This document shows positions 1 to 11,223 of a DNA stretch of 64,000 nucleotides, in pieces. Made by a program: the position numbers and the translations under genes. Origin of the DNA: Cryptomeria japonica (Eukaryota > Streptophyta > Pinopsida > Cupressales > Cupressaceae); assembly GCF_030272615.1 (NCBI RefSeq), contig NC_081405.1, forward strand, positions 476,228,008-476,292,007, in the 5' to 3' direction. Under the pieces are notes generated by a model. The model saw only the letters and a program-made list of their open reading frames with translations. It searched no databases and was not told the origin of the DNA. Position 1 is the first letter of the stretch. Each line of letters opens with the position of its first letter.

Positions 1-671
1 TTCAAATGATGGAGCAGATGATGTTGATGCTTTAAAGGCTAAATCTATCTTAATAGTAGCAACAGGACCAAATTCTTCAATTTCAAAAGCTGAAAGTTTC
101 CCAATCAATGTATCCCTAGTTACTGATGTATTAGGCATTGTTCTTAACTCATTTATAGCAGTAACCTTCATTTTATATGTTGGTGGCAATCCTCTTAAAA
201 CTTTTGAAATAATTTCATCCTCACTTAAGGTTCCTCCACAACATTTAATACCCAAAACAATTTCATTTACTCTTTCCATAAAAGCATAAATCCTTTCATC
301 TTCTTCCATTTTCAGATGTTCATACCTGACCCAGAAGCTTTCAAGTTTTACAATTTTGACTATGGAATCTCCTTCATTCAGTGTTTCCAAATGATTCCAA
401 ATAGCTTTAGTAGTAGACCTATCTGATAGTCCCATGATTTGTTGATCTAATAATGCGCTCAAAAGTGCTTCTCTTGCTTTGCAATCATTTTCCTCATCTT
501 TAGCCAAGTTAGTTGGACTAGGCTGACCAGGTACAACAGCAGTATAACCTTTCTTTGTAACTTCCCAGATGTCTTTTCCAATGCAATTTAGATGTGTCTC
601 CATTCTAATCTTCCATATGCCATGGTTCCATCAAGTTTAGGACTATCCTTCCTAAAATAATTAGTAGACAT
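1..671 (-). CDS. gag: Ty1/copia Gag (UBN2-type), 5' part, runs off the window
   Basis: Gag builds the retrotransposon's cytoplasmic particle. Reading minus, an ATG at 671 (MSTNYFRKD) starts just downstream of the primer-binding site. A one-base slip near 626 changes frame. From there an uninterrupted frame of about 208 codons (first internal ATG at 603, METHLNCIG) runs to the window edge with no stop. Visible family signatures are IWKIRMETHL, a KAIWNHLETL block, the SFWVRYEHLKMEEDERI helix and LRGLPPTYKM, the usual order in copia Gag. The open frame suggests a fairly young copy. Zinc knuckle, protease and pol would lie beyond position 1. The lineage was not assigned. Confidence 0.82.
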
Positions 672-713
672 TGGATCTCCTCAAGCTGTTAAACTTCTGC
701 AAAAGAGGACTAG

Positions 714-725
714 GCTCTGATACCA
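714..725 (-). promoter_or_regulatory. primer-binding site, initiator-Met tRNA type
   Basis: Minus strand reads TGGTATCAGAGC two bases after the 5' LTR end. This is the standard plant copia site complementary to the 3' end of initiator tRNA-Met. It fixes the direction of the element and the LTR boundary at 728. Confidence 0.9.
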
Positions 726-727
726 AT

Positions 728-1777
728 TGTTAGGTCTCAGAGACAACTGAGAAGGGGGGGTGAATCAGTTGTCAAATAAATTCAAACCAAAAACAACTTA
801 ACCAACTTAATACTTAATACCGATAAACCAATTAAGTATGTCGGTAGACAATTTTAATAGTTAATTGCTATAGCGGTAAAGATTAATGCGTGAAACATAA
901 ACACAAAGTCATCCACAACACATGACACCAATATTTGTACGTGGAAACCTTGTAAGGGGAAAAACCATGGTGGAAAACCTTACCCACAATCAGATGATAC
1001 TACTGCAGATAGTAAGTGTACATAAATGGGGTCTCCACATGCAGAAAGGCCAATAGCCTAGAGCTCATTGCCCAATCACAAAATGGGAGTCACACTGACT
1101 ATAGTTGGATGGTTAAATCCAATAAGAATGTACTGCACAAAATAGCATCTTCATATGCTGGATTTAGTACTAGTGTAATGTTGATATGCTTTCACAAAAA
1201 CCTAGCTTCACCTTCAAATGATGTATGCATGTATTGCACTACTTAATCTCGCATATACCTTCACACAATTCTTTTTCGCATTCCACACTTGATCTTACAA
1301 ATAAGATCTTACATTTATACCATAACCTAAGACCAATTTTAGTAGGTCGGTTGTACAAGATATTACAATAAAAACATTTTACAAACAATATAATATCCGA
1401 TGCAATAACTGATTGAACATGTCGTCTTAATGCATTTACAACAATAATTAATCATCTCCATAGCGTGCCATGCTGATCTGGAAAAGATAAACCTGCCGGT
1501 GTAACCCTAGATAACCCTGGACCTATTTGCCGGTAAAAGCAAATATGCAAATATGAATATACCAATGATTAATTCGGTAAGATAAGATGTCCACACGATG
1601 TCTTTGATATTACCAAGTGTCTTCCATATCATTCCAAGTGCCGCTGATCATTATATCCTATCGGTGAACTGTATACCAATAACTATGCAATAGTTACTTA
1701 CTTGTCGGTGAATGCTGCTAGATCTCCAAAGTGCTAGTGTTTTAGTAGGTGTTGACATCAATGAAAAAACCATACCA
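728..1777 (-). repeat. 5' LTR of minus-strand copia element
   Basis: Plus strand starts TGTTAGGTCTCAGAG; a G-tract followed by GTGAATCAG lies about 25 bp in, the mirror of the U5 C-tract seen in most LTRs here. The far end is approximate: near 1750 the minus strand has CATTGATGTCAAC, which sits just inside the U3 start of related LTRs, so the LTR should end near 1777. Part of it (around 1107-1150) matches the reverse complement of the S1 LTR near 5720-5770, so the two families are related. Small ORFs inside are not genes. Confidence 0.7.
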
Positions 1778-1970
1778 AAATACCAATGGTTGTAAGTTAA
1801 CTTTTTGGTTATAAAGAACTTGAATTTCTTGTTTCAACTTACCAAAGCATTCAAGCATTCAAAGAGCACAGAGTTGAGCACAAGCATTCAGGAAGCGAAG
1901 AAACAAAGGTTTTTTAGAGCATCCAAGGTTTTCAATTGCATTCAATAGTAAAAGGTATTTATCTTACGGC

Positions 1971-4900
1971 ATGGCTTCTTCATATTCCGCTCCCAAATTG
2001 ATTGCAAATCCTACTATTGTGGAAAATGTCAAGCATCCTAGACCAGTTTTTAAAACCATCCCTAAGATAGGAAAGTTAGATGACTCCATTGGTGCATTTT
2101 CAAAAATTTGGAAGGGAGTTGCATTTGTTGAAGACCCTAGGGCATACATTCACTGTAAAAACAAAGATTTAGGGTCTAAAGATTTAAGGAACATGTTCAT
2201 GAATGTTATTACTAACAACCAAGGTGTAGTCAAACCGAAACACAAAGTTATTGAATATTTAGGGTTCACTAACATCCTTCACATGCCTAAATTCTCAGAT
2301 GAGATTGTCCATTATGTTCTTAGCCAAGTACACAGATAATTTTTGTGGTTAGATTCAGTTTTCAAGATCACTAAGGAAGCAATTAAGGTTGTTATTGGTT
2401 TACCTTCTACCAACACTAGGCCTGAGAAGAAAAGGAAAATTCCAAACAAAGAGGTTATGAACTTAACCGGAGCTACATTTGATAACAGATCACTTAGGGT
2501 TAGTGATATAACCGACAACAATGTCAAATATGCTAGTATGGTTATTGGATACAAAGTTGCTCACACAAGTTTATGCATTCATAGTGCCTATGAGATGATT
2601 ATGAATAATGCAAAAATTGACATCTGTGAATGGTTGAAAGATGAACTGTTAGAAAACTCGAGCAAAATCAATGGTGACAAGAAGGGAACTTTCAAATTTG
2701 GGAATTTAATTGTATGTTTAATGCTATATTTCTCAAAGGAGATTCCCAGTATTGGACATAAGGACTTTGCCTATGATATTTCTATTGGAAAATAGATTAA
2801 GGAGGCAATTATTGGCTTAGGCTCAAATAGTGACAAATTGGTAAAAGAGTATTTCAAGAACTTTCAAGAAAAAATGAGGCAAAGGGAAAGGATCCCTCAG
2901 AGCTTTGTAGACAAATATGACAAACATATATGCTTTGTTGTGAAAAGAGATGAAGTATGGATGGAGGCAGTTAGACCTAGAACTGTCTGGATAAAAGAGA
3001 TAGGTTATGAAGTGGACTCACACATCTTGGTATCTTATGCCAAGATACTACTAGATGCTCCACTAGAACCCACTGAGAATAGTTTTGGTAATGTTGAAAC
3101 TATAGAGAGTGATATTTCCATGCAGAAGCAGAGGAAGAAAAGAGAAAAAGAAATAAAAGATGCTTCAAAGTTTGTAAAAGTTGTTAAGAAGGGATTATTG
3201 AAGCTAGACCTAATGAGAGGTGTTGATGAACAAGAAAGAAAATTAGAATAGCAACCGGTAGCACATACCTCTCTTATGGCTACCTCATCTAATTCTGACA
3301 ATGACAAGGTTGTTGAATTCAAAAGAGTGGATAGAAAGAAAAGAAAACCCTCATCGACACCTGCTCCATATCCTAAGAAATCAAGAACACTCAGGAAGAA
3401 ACAACAAGCTGTAAGAGAATCTAGTGGTCAGAAGAATAAGGTCACACCAAAGAAGCAATCAGAATAAAAAGAACCGGACTCTCTTTCACTGGCAGAGCTA
3501 ATAAATGAAATAACTCAAGAAGGAAATCTTAGTAATGTCAATAAATTCTATCATTCTTTTGTTGATTCTAATAAGGATACTATTGAGGAAAGTATTATTT
3601 TGTATCTTGACATATATAAGAAGGTTCTTATTGAGGTTGTAGATGCTCTTCCTAATGATTTGTACTTAAGACTTGAAACAAAAAGAATGTTTGTTATGGA
3701 GTTAGATAAGAAATTGAAGGTTGAGGCACTGTTAGCCATTCATCCTGTTAACTCCAAGCAAGAAATAGATGACTTAATATATGAAGCTAATAGGACTGTT
3801 TTTGTGAGTGGTCACCAACAAGTTAGTCTTATGGCCGACAGAGTAAAAGAGATTGCAGATGAAACAACTAACAAATGCGATATATTCTTTATCGAGAAGG
3901 AGAAGAGAGAAGAGAAAGATAGATAGAAAATGGATAAATCATTTACTAAAGTATATCAAAAAACAAACAAGGGCAAGGGTAAGTTTGGTAGTGTACCTAA
4001 CATCACAGTTAGGGACAACTTACCACCATCGACACAGGACACCCCACCGGTAGTATCAGAGGCACCAGTAGAAAAGGAAAATGAGCCTGAAAAAAAAAAG
4101 ATACGAGAGGAAGTGAAAAAAGATAATGTTGGTTCCGAGTCAAACATTTTATTCACAATGAATGTTGACACTCAAGACATCAATATTGTGTTGGACAAGG
4201 AAACTACAGAGGAAAAGAAATCTGAAGCTATAAATATTGAGAAACCTGAATCACCGGTCAAGACTGTTGACACTCAGTAGGATGTTGAGATACCGATTGA
4301 AACAGAAAAGGAACAAGAATAGACACAATCAGAATCGGCAGTAAACAAGAATGAGGATAAGAGTGAAGATAAGAAGGAAGAGAAAGTGGATAAGGAAGAG
4401 GTTAAAGTATCTGGAGAAGAGAAGAAAGTTATTGCAGATTCTATCACTCCTCCCAGTACTTCTACTATGGATTACAAATGACAAATGTAATTGATGTATT
4501 ATTGGATTCCATCAAGAAGATTCTGAATGCAATAAAGGAGAAGGATGAATTCTTTAATAAAATAATAAAGGATTGTACAGGACAGATTGATTCATTATTA
4601 CCGGCACTGAATTCCACCATTCTGGAATATAAGGAAGCATGTAAACCTCACCATTTAATAGAAGATATTGATGAGAAAATAAAGAAAACACAGAAAGAAA
4701 TTGATGACATTGCTAAAAATATGATTGGCTCTTCAGAACTCACATCAATTTTGGATCAAGAGATGGCTACTTATGAAGAGAAGATTGAGAAATTGGAAAG
4801 GGAAGAAGCAAGGCTAAAGATGAAAACCTAGGAGTTAAAGAACAAACTTGTTCCTAGATTGGATAATTTGTTAACACACCGGAATGAGCTATCTAAGGCA

Positions 4901-5068
4901 ACTATTCAAGGGGAAAGATCTCTGGAGCAGCAGATGCATTATCTCACCGAGATGATCCAACAGACAAAGACTATAATTTCTGATAGCACAAAGTATTTGC
5001 AAGGTCTTAACCTGGTTTTGGTGGACATTTTTCAGATTGTACATAACCGACTACAAGTTTCTAGGTAA
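1971..5068 (+). pseudogene. aORF copy 1: unknown retroelement ORF, disrupted
   Basis: Function unknown. From ATG 1971 (MASSYSAPKL) one frame runs to about 4480 with stops near 2337, 2793, 3249, 3465, 3924, 4278 and 4320 but no frameshift. One shift then leads into 4478-5068, with a further stop at 4829. Middle region (2343-3100) aligns by eye with aORF copy 2 (35079-35800): shared features are an I-T-x-E-A-I helix, NLTGAT/KLTGST, MVIGY, DICE and LYF...PSIG. It is followed by a Lys/Glu-rich low-complexity stretch (3276-4450) and a coiled-coil-like tail rich in E/K/I/L. It sits where pol would be expected. It could be a non-autonomous element's accessory protein or a captured host gene; not env by any visible hydrophobic segment. 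Confidence 0.7.
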
Positions 5069-5100
5069 ATTTTGAATTTTTAATACTTTTGACATACTTT

Positions 5101-5256
5101 GTCATTGATGTCAAAGGGGGAGGTTGTGTAATGAGAAAAATATTCAGAAGGAGATCACTTGCTCAGGGGGAGCACTCTTAGTTTTTGGACTTCAATCTTG
5201 GATATCAATTTTGGATTTTTCTCATGAGTGTTGCCATCAATGCCAAAGGGGGAGAT
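5101..5256 (+). promoter_or_regulatory. internal and terminal polypurine tracts of S1
   Basis: A first tract, TCAAAGGGGGAGG, lies near 5111-5123; a weaker CAGGGGGAGC is near 5164; the terminal AAAGGGGGAGAT is at 5245-5256 and abuts the LTR. Repeated PPT copies upstream of the 3' LTR are a known Sirevirus trait. The terminal tract primes plus-strand DNA synthesis. Confidence 0.8.
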
Positions 5257-6112
5257 TGTTGGCATTACACACTCAGATGAGAATGGTCGATGTTGTCATT
5301 GATGGCAACCAACTGGTAACAAGTTTCACAGGTTATATTGGCAACAGACTTCACACTGGCGCCGACAGTTATTATAAGGTTATTCACACCGACATCCAGT
5401 TACACCAGTAGCAGATCATATCAGTAGTCCAAGCCGACTTGGAAATTAATATTGTTTATGCGAAATGTATTGTATTGTAATATTGTATTTGTATAGCCGA
5501 CATGATGTATTGTAATGACTCATATATGTATGAGATCTTTTAGGTCATTTGGAATGTGTAAGAGAGTATGTATGTAGGTATGCATGTAAGCGGTATATGA
5601 GAGCGAATAATTGTATATGCATTTTGATGTATTTATCTTAAGAGAGAATAAGAGCAGAGTAGAGCGAAGCAAGGTTTTGGAAGAGGTATCAGACAAAACT
5701 TAAACCGGTACTAAATCCAGCATTGCAGATGCTATTTTGAGCAGTACATTGTTATTGGATTTAACCATCCAATTATGTAGTTAGTGAGCTCTAAGCAGAT
5801 GGCCTTCCTGCATGTGAAAACCCCTAATGTAATGAGTAATATTTATTCATATTGGCCAGTGAGTAAATATTGTGGGTCACATATCCCACTGAGGTTTCTC
5901 CCTTACCGGGTTTCCTCGCCAAAAATATCTATGTTATGGTGTGCATTGATGCTTATTCTTTTATTTCTCTTTACTGCATTATTACTTGCTTACCATTATA
6001 TTAATCTGGATTGTAAAGTTGCAAATAAGTTTAAATATTTCATTTACGGAGTAGACACTGATTCACCCCCCACCCCCTCTTAGTGTCTTTGGGACTAACC
6101 AAATATCTAACA
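5257..6112 (+). repeat. 3' LTR of S1
   Basis: Starts TGTTGGCATTACAC right after the PPT and ends ATCTAACA. The U5 end carries GATTCACCCCCC followed by CCCCTCTTAG, the C-tract shared by most LTRs in the window. About 856 bp. ORFs within it (5124-5411, 5784-6083) overlap LTR sequence and are not credible genes. Confidence 0.85.
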
Positions 6113-6676
6113 AGTTTTAGGGCTTGACTTATGAGCCCATTTTTTGAAATTCATTGGCTTCTCATTTTTCCTCCATTTATTTGAAGGCCTCTAAACATCA
6201 AGACAAGCATCTTGACCCCCTCAATATACCTTGTGGGTATATGAGAATGATCTAGAGCAGTTGGGAAGATGATTATTTAAGATATAATGGATCCAAAAAT
6301 AATCCCCATTTGAATTGAAGTAAACTCCTATGAGTGGAATATTATGCAGGTAGGTTATTCCTGTTGGTGAGAGGAGCAAAATATTATTTGGGTGCGTGAT
6401 TGGGGTTTGGTGGGCTACAAAGACTCTCCTGGCACTCTCTGGCTAGTAAGCCTGGTGCTTTTGTGAGAAGCCTGCACCTACCCAAAAAGTTTGATCCTTT
6501 TGAGAGAAGCTTTCACATCTATACCTCCCTAAACTCTGCCAAACCTTGCCATGCTCTAGAATAAAATTTTGAATTCCTACAACTGGAGAGAAACTGATTT
6601 ATGTAGACCTCATCTTCCAATCCATTTTTCATGCATAGCTTCACAAAGAGGGATATCTTGGAAACTTGAGTTACTT
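6113..6676. other. unassigned spacer
   Basis: About 560 bases between the S1 LTR end and the next LTR start. No coding frame, tandem repeat or recognisable element is visible. Confidence 0.5.
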
Positions 6677-6875
6677 TGTTGTCATTGATGTCAACCTATC
6701 TTGTCCTCAAATGGTTTGAAAAAGTATTGTTGTTGAGTGGCATACCAATGAAATTAAGTATGAGGCATTTATACAAGGTTGGTGTTGTAGAAGGCTCAAT
6801 ATTAAAGAAACAATATTTATTTAGGAAAGAGTTTTTAATGTGTTAGTGGAAGAATACTTTGCATTCCTCTAATAT

Positions 6876-8279
6876 TGTTAGGAAAGCAGAGTACATAAAA
6901 TGCCTTTGAAATGTTAATTTTTAGAGGAGAGAAGCAATAATGTGTTTCAATTCAAATTATAGCAATGAAGATACTTAACACAGAATAGAATAGAGCAACA
7001 TGAAAAACACAATCACAGTAATGTACACCATATTTCACATGGGAAAACCCTTACAAGTGAAAAACCCACAAACCAAAACAACTATCTCTTGTATTATAGC
7101 AATAAACAATTTATATACAAGTTATAAATACATGCTCTGATCCAGTCTCAATTCAGGCAACATTCTAGAAGATAAACTTCACGATTCCTTTGTTATAGAA
7201 TCACCAATCAATTTCCTCGACTTCTTTTCACAATGACAAGAACAAGTCTCTCATCACACAAGTATGCAACCTTTTACAACCCAAACATCAACCTCTCCGA
7301 CTATCTTTTAGACATTAAAATGTCTCTGTGCAAAAATAGTTTGTTTCAGTTACTAACTATCGAACTTCCTCAGATTGTTAATAACATGTCATGTTATTTT
7401 TTGTTGATTCAGCTTCCTTTGAGTTGTTCTAGTTTTCCTCAAATCAACCACAGACACCTCAACAGGTTGATATTCACATTCGGTCATGGTCCCCACCTCA
7501 ATCGCGTTCGACTCAGATTATTGATGAAGTCACTTTGACAGTGCTCCAGTCAGCCCGCACTACCTCTCGGGAGCCATTGTTCATCATGCAGGGTAATGAG
7601 GAGAGAAAGTTTCCTTGCTTCCTTTTTATCCCGCAACATCACCATACAACCATTGTATACCATGCAAGGTAATAGGAATAAAATTCTCTTCATCCTTTAT
7701 CCTTATCTTTCTCTATACCCACGTTCGCTAGACAACCCTCATGAGGTAACAAAAAAGTGCCACATGGTCTATCTACTATTATCCCATAGGCCTCCGCTAT
7801 GAGTTATAAATACCACATGAGGTAAAGAGAGGGAGACCTAGTCTCCTTCATCTCAGTATCCCGCATGCTCTCTTAATGACCTCTTAGTATCACACGGGAT
7901 AATAAGGAGATACAATATCTCACTAGCCCATGCTACTCTTCTGTGTGGTTCTCAAAGGTCGCAGGGTAACAAAGAATTCAAAGTCTCCTTCCTACTAGTT
8001 ATCTTGTAACCCTTTTCGCGATCACTTTGTCATGCTGCGGGATAAAAAACTGCACTCTCTTGACCCATTATCCCGCAACACATTTCACACTACCCTTATA
8101 GATAGGTAAAGCATAACTTGAGGGTTATCAACCACTTTTCAAGAACATGAAGGTTATTCAGTCATGTTATGGTGTTGGTCAATAACACGAAGGTTATCAA
8201 CCTTGAATAGCTGAATGAGAAAATAAAAGTCATCTGTTAGAGATTTCAACTAGTAAGTTTGAGACACCCATTCTCAACA
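6876..8279 (-). repeat. 3' LTR of copia A
   Basis: Ends are TGTTAGGAAAGC and TCTCAACA on plus. About 1,404 bp, matching 13656-15020 throughout. It contains a dozen scattered copies of TTATCCCGC or its reverse GCGGGATAA in variant form between about 7590 and 8095. Confidence 0.93.
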
Positions 8280-8290
8280 TTCTCCCACTT
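8280..8290 (-). promoter_or_regulatory. polypurine tract of copia A
   Basis: Minus strand reads CAAGTGGGAGAA immediately before the 3' LTR start TGTTGAGAATGG, the normal plus-strand primer position. Confidence 0.75.
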
Positions 8291-8328
8291 GATGAAGAAC
8301 TTACTGGTATCTCTAGAACACTTAGAGA

Positions 8329-8725
8329 CTAATGAAAAACATGGGCTCCAAGGCCCATAGAGTTAGCACACCATTTGAACTTAGCTATGCTCACAAGTTT
8401 TGTCAACTCATCCACAACATTCTTCAGAGTATCCACCTTTACTAGATTAACCTTTCCATCTTCAACCATATCATGAACAAAGTGATACTGCACATCAACA
8501 TGTTTTGTCATGGCATGGAAAGTAGGATTTTTTCCCAAACAAATTGTACTCTAATTGTCGCAATAGATAGTGATCTATCCCATATTAAACCCAATATTAG
8601 AAAACAAACACTTAATCCAAATGAATTCTTGACAAGTTCGAGTTGATCCCATGTACTCTGCCTTTGTAGTGGATAAAGCGACTACAACTTGCTGCTTTCT
8701 CATCCAACTAATTGCACCATTATTT
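8329..8725 (-). pseudogene. copia A RNase H, C-terminal part
   Basis: Minus translation downstream of the nested LTR gives GAISWMRKQQ, then VVALSTTKAEYMG, CDN and finally HVDVQYHFVHDMVEDGKVN and VDELTKL, the standard copia RNase H sequence (A-E-Y and H-x-D-V...H motifs). Stops interrupt it near 8560. Its N-terminal half lies at 9911-10050, beyond the insertion. Confidence 0.8.
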
Positions 8726-9908
8726 TGTTGGAATCCAAGAACACTAAGAGGGGGGAGTGAATCAGTATTCTCCCAGTATGATTAATTTTAACCTTATTAG
8801 CACAACAACTTAGTAACTGGTATGCATAAAAGAAAATAACAAGTAATAATGCAACCACAAAGATCAACACCATAACACAAATATTTATATGTGGAAAACC
8901 TCAAAGAGGAAAAAGAACAATGGGTTTGGTGACCCACAATATCTATCCACTGATCAAATGAATAAATATTACATATAAGGGGCCTACACATGCAGAAAGG
9001 CACATTGCCTAGAGTGGACTGCTCATCACAAAAGGAGCCTCACTAACGACAAGAAATCTTTGGACTACAATCCATAAAGAAGATTGAACTGCAAGAATAG
9101 CATCTCTTATGCCTGAGTACAATTTCGGTTAACCTCAATACCAGAGGTCTTAAACCTCTTACTTAGACCCAATTCGATCACCTATTATCAACCAAAACCC
9201 TTGCATATGATTACAACTTTATTTACACATAGACAATCCCATAACCATCCATGACCATGATCTAATAAGAGATCTTACATCATATTTATAAAAACCCTGG
9301 ACCTAAATAATTAGGTTGGCTACCTAAAAGATAATACGATAAATCCATTACATAGACCCAAAAACCCATGATAACCCAAGTCATCCTAAGACCGTAATAA
9401 CATTATCCAGACAATAAATCCAACCGGTAAAACATCGGGAGCATCCACCAACACGTTACATAAACTGGTCCATAACCTAGGAGAATAACATAGAATAGCA
9501 CCAGACCTAAAATAGGTCACCATCAACCAAATACAACACCACCGATCAACTGGAACATGAACATGATAACCATCAGCATCTTGAGAACCTTCTAGAAGCT
9601 GCACCAACACCATTTATTGAATCGATCAAAAGATGTTCAACAAAGCTCTATTAATAAAACCCTTACCAGTAACCAAAAGGCTTACTAGAACATATGATAG
9701 CTTCCAGATCACCAAATCCTAGACCAATTGAATGTGACACACATCTGAACCACATGAATGACCGAACCAAACCAATATCACCAATTAGAATATACTAGAG
9801 AATATCAGAGATGGTCTCCTAAACATCATCACAATCCAACCTCTACCAGAACCTAGTAGAAAACAAAACAAACTAGTATTGAAATCAATGACAAACATCA
9901 ATGCAACA
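8726..9908 (-). repeat. LTR nested in the copia A RNase H region
   Basis: Plus strand starts TGTTGGAATCCAAG, has GGGGGGAGTGAATCAG near 8750, and ends ATCAATGCAACA. It therefore reads as a minus-strand LTR of about 1.18 kb with the shared U5 C-tract. It splits the copia A reading frame between the GYIFMLN and GAISWM motifs. No internal region is present, so it acts as a solo LTR. Flanking 5-mers (TATTT and CATAA) do not match, so the exact ends or a flank deletion are uncertain. Confidence 0.68.
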
Positions 9909-9910
9909 CA

Positions 9911-11209
9911 TAATTAATTCCTCCATATTGCCAATACATTCAACATGAATATATATCCATTGTTCGATCTTCTGCTATCAATATCCCTTGCCCAATTAGA
10001 ATCCACATATCCCTGAATACTAATATCCCTCTGCAATCCAACCAAATTTCCATGATAACACATAGCATACTGAAAAGTACCTCTCCAATATCTAAACACT
10101 CTCTTCACATCATCCCAATATAGTCTTCCCGATTTTTCCATAAACTGGCTTAATACTCCCACTGATTGGCCAATTTTTGGCCTTATACAAACCATTACAT
10201 ACATTAAACTACCAACTGAACTTGCATAGGGCACCTTGGCCATGTCCTCCATCTTAGATGAAGATTTTGGACAATCTCCAATAGAAAGTTTTGTTCCCTG
10301 CAATACTGGAACAACTGACTGCTTGCAATCTATCATGCTAAATCTCTCAAGGACAATACTAATGCACTTTCTCTGACTAAGCCAAAGCTTTCTATTCTCC
10401 TTGTCCCTACTAATTTCCATCCCCATAATATACTTAGTTGCACCTAAGTCATTTATTTCAAAACATGCAGATAACTGATATTTTAAATCAGAAATAATTC
10501 CCTTATCATTCCCAATGAATAATATGTCATCCACATACAAAGAAATGATTTGAAACTAATCATTCTAGATCTTATAGTACACACAATGATCATATTTTGA
10601 TCTCATGAATCCCAGAGACAACACAAAAGTGTCAAACTTCTAGTACCACATTCTAGTTTATTAGTTTAAACCATAAAGAGGCTTTTTCAACTTGCAAACT
10701 AAGGATTCTTTACCTTTTGCAACAAAGTGATTGGGATAGGATATATAAATCTATTCCTCCAAGTTACCATGAAGGAACGTTGTCTTCACATCCATTTGCT
10801 CGATCTCAAAATCATACACTTCTACAAGCGACAAGAGAAATCTGATAGACATCAGCTTCGCTCTAGGAGAAAATATTTATCCATAATCAATTCTCTCAAC
10901 TTGGGAATAACCCTTCACAACCAATCTAGCTTTATACTTCTCCACACTACCATCCAGAACGATTTTCTTCTTAAATACCTATTTGCAGCCAACTGGTTTT
11001 CTACCTTTAGGCAAGGGCACTATATCCTAGGTTTCATTCTTCTTTAGCAAAGATATTTCTTCATTCATGGCCTCCAACCAAGAATCTGAATCAGGCATTT
11101 GTATTGCCTCTTTCACAGTCTTAGGTTCATCAGTGTTAGTAATCAAAGCATAGGCACAGTTAGAATCTAACATTGAGAAACCATACCTATCAGGTTGTCT
11201 TCTCCCCAT
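9911..11209 (-). pseudogene. copia A reverse transcriptase and start of RNase H
   Basis: Minus strand from 11209: SWLEAMNEEISLLKKNET is the start of the RT domain. It continues through 11026-10541 with stops (KPVGCKQVFKKK, YKARLVVKGYSQ, QMDVKTTFLHGNLEE). At 10540 the catalytic LYVDDILFIGND box (YVDD) opens a 208-codon frame, with MGMEISRDK, SVGSLMYVM and the RNase H entry GYVDSNWARD. The polypeptide copies RNA into cDNA in the particle. Frame differs from the integrase block, so a frameshift lies near 11210-11224. The end is cut by the nested LTR. Confidence 0.88.
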
Positions 11210-11223
11210 GTGGACCTCCTCAA

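Larger units (their letters stand above)
1778..6112 (+). mobile_element. S1: 3' part of a pol-less Sirevirus-like LTR element with aORF
   Basis: Order on plus: leader (1778-1970), long degenerate ORF (1971-5068), two polypurine tracts, 3' LTR (5257-6112). No protease, integrase, RT or RNase H can be seen. The architecture matches the complete element S2 at 31871-39276, including homologous ORF and PPT context. The 5' LTR and any gag would lie left of the minus-strand copia element, probably outside the window, because that element appears inserted just upstream of the ORF. Confidence 0.75.

Noticed and set aside
1016-1246. 76-codon plus ORF
   Set aside because: Lies wholly inside the minus-strand LTR; composition is LTR-like and other LTRs give similar chance ORFs.
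5124-6083. ORFs of 95 and 99 codons on plus
   Set aside because: They overlap the PPT and 3' LTR of S1; no conserved counterpart in S2.
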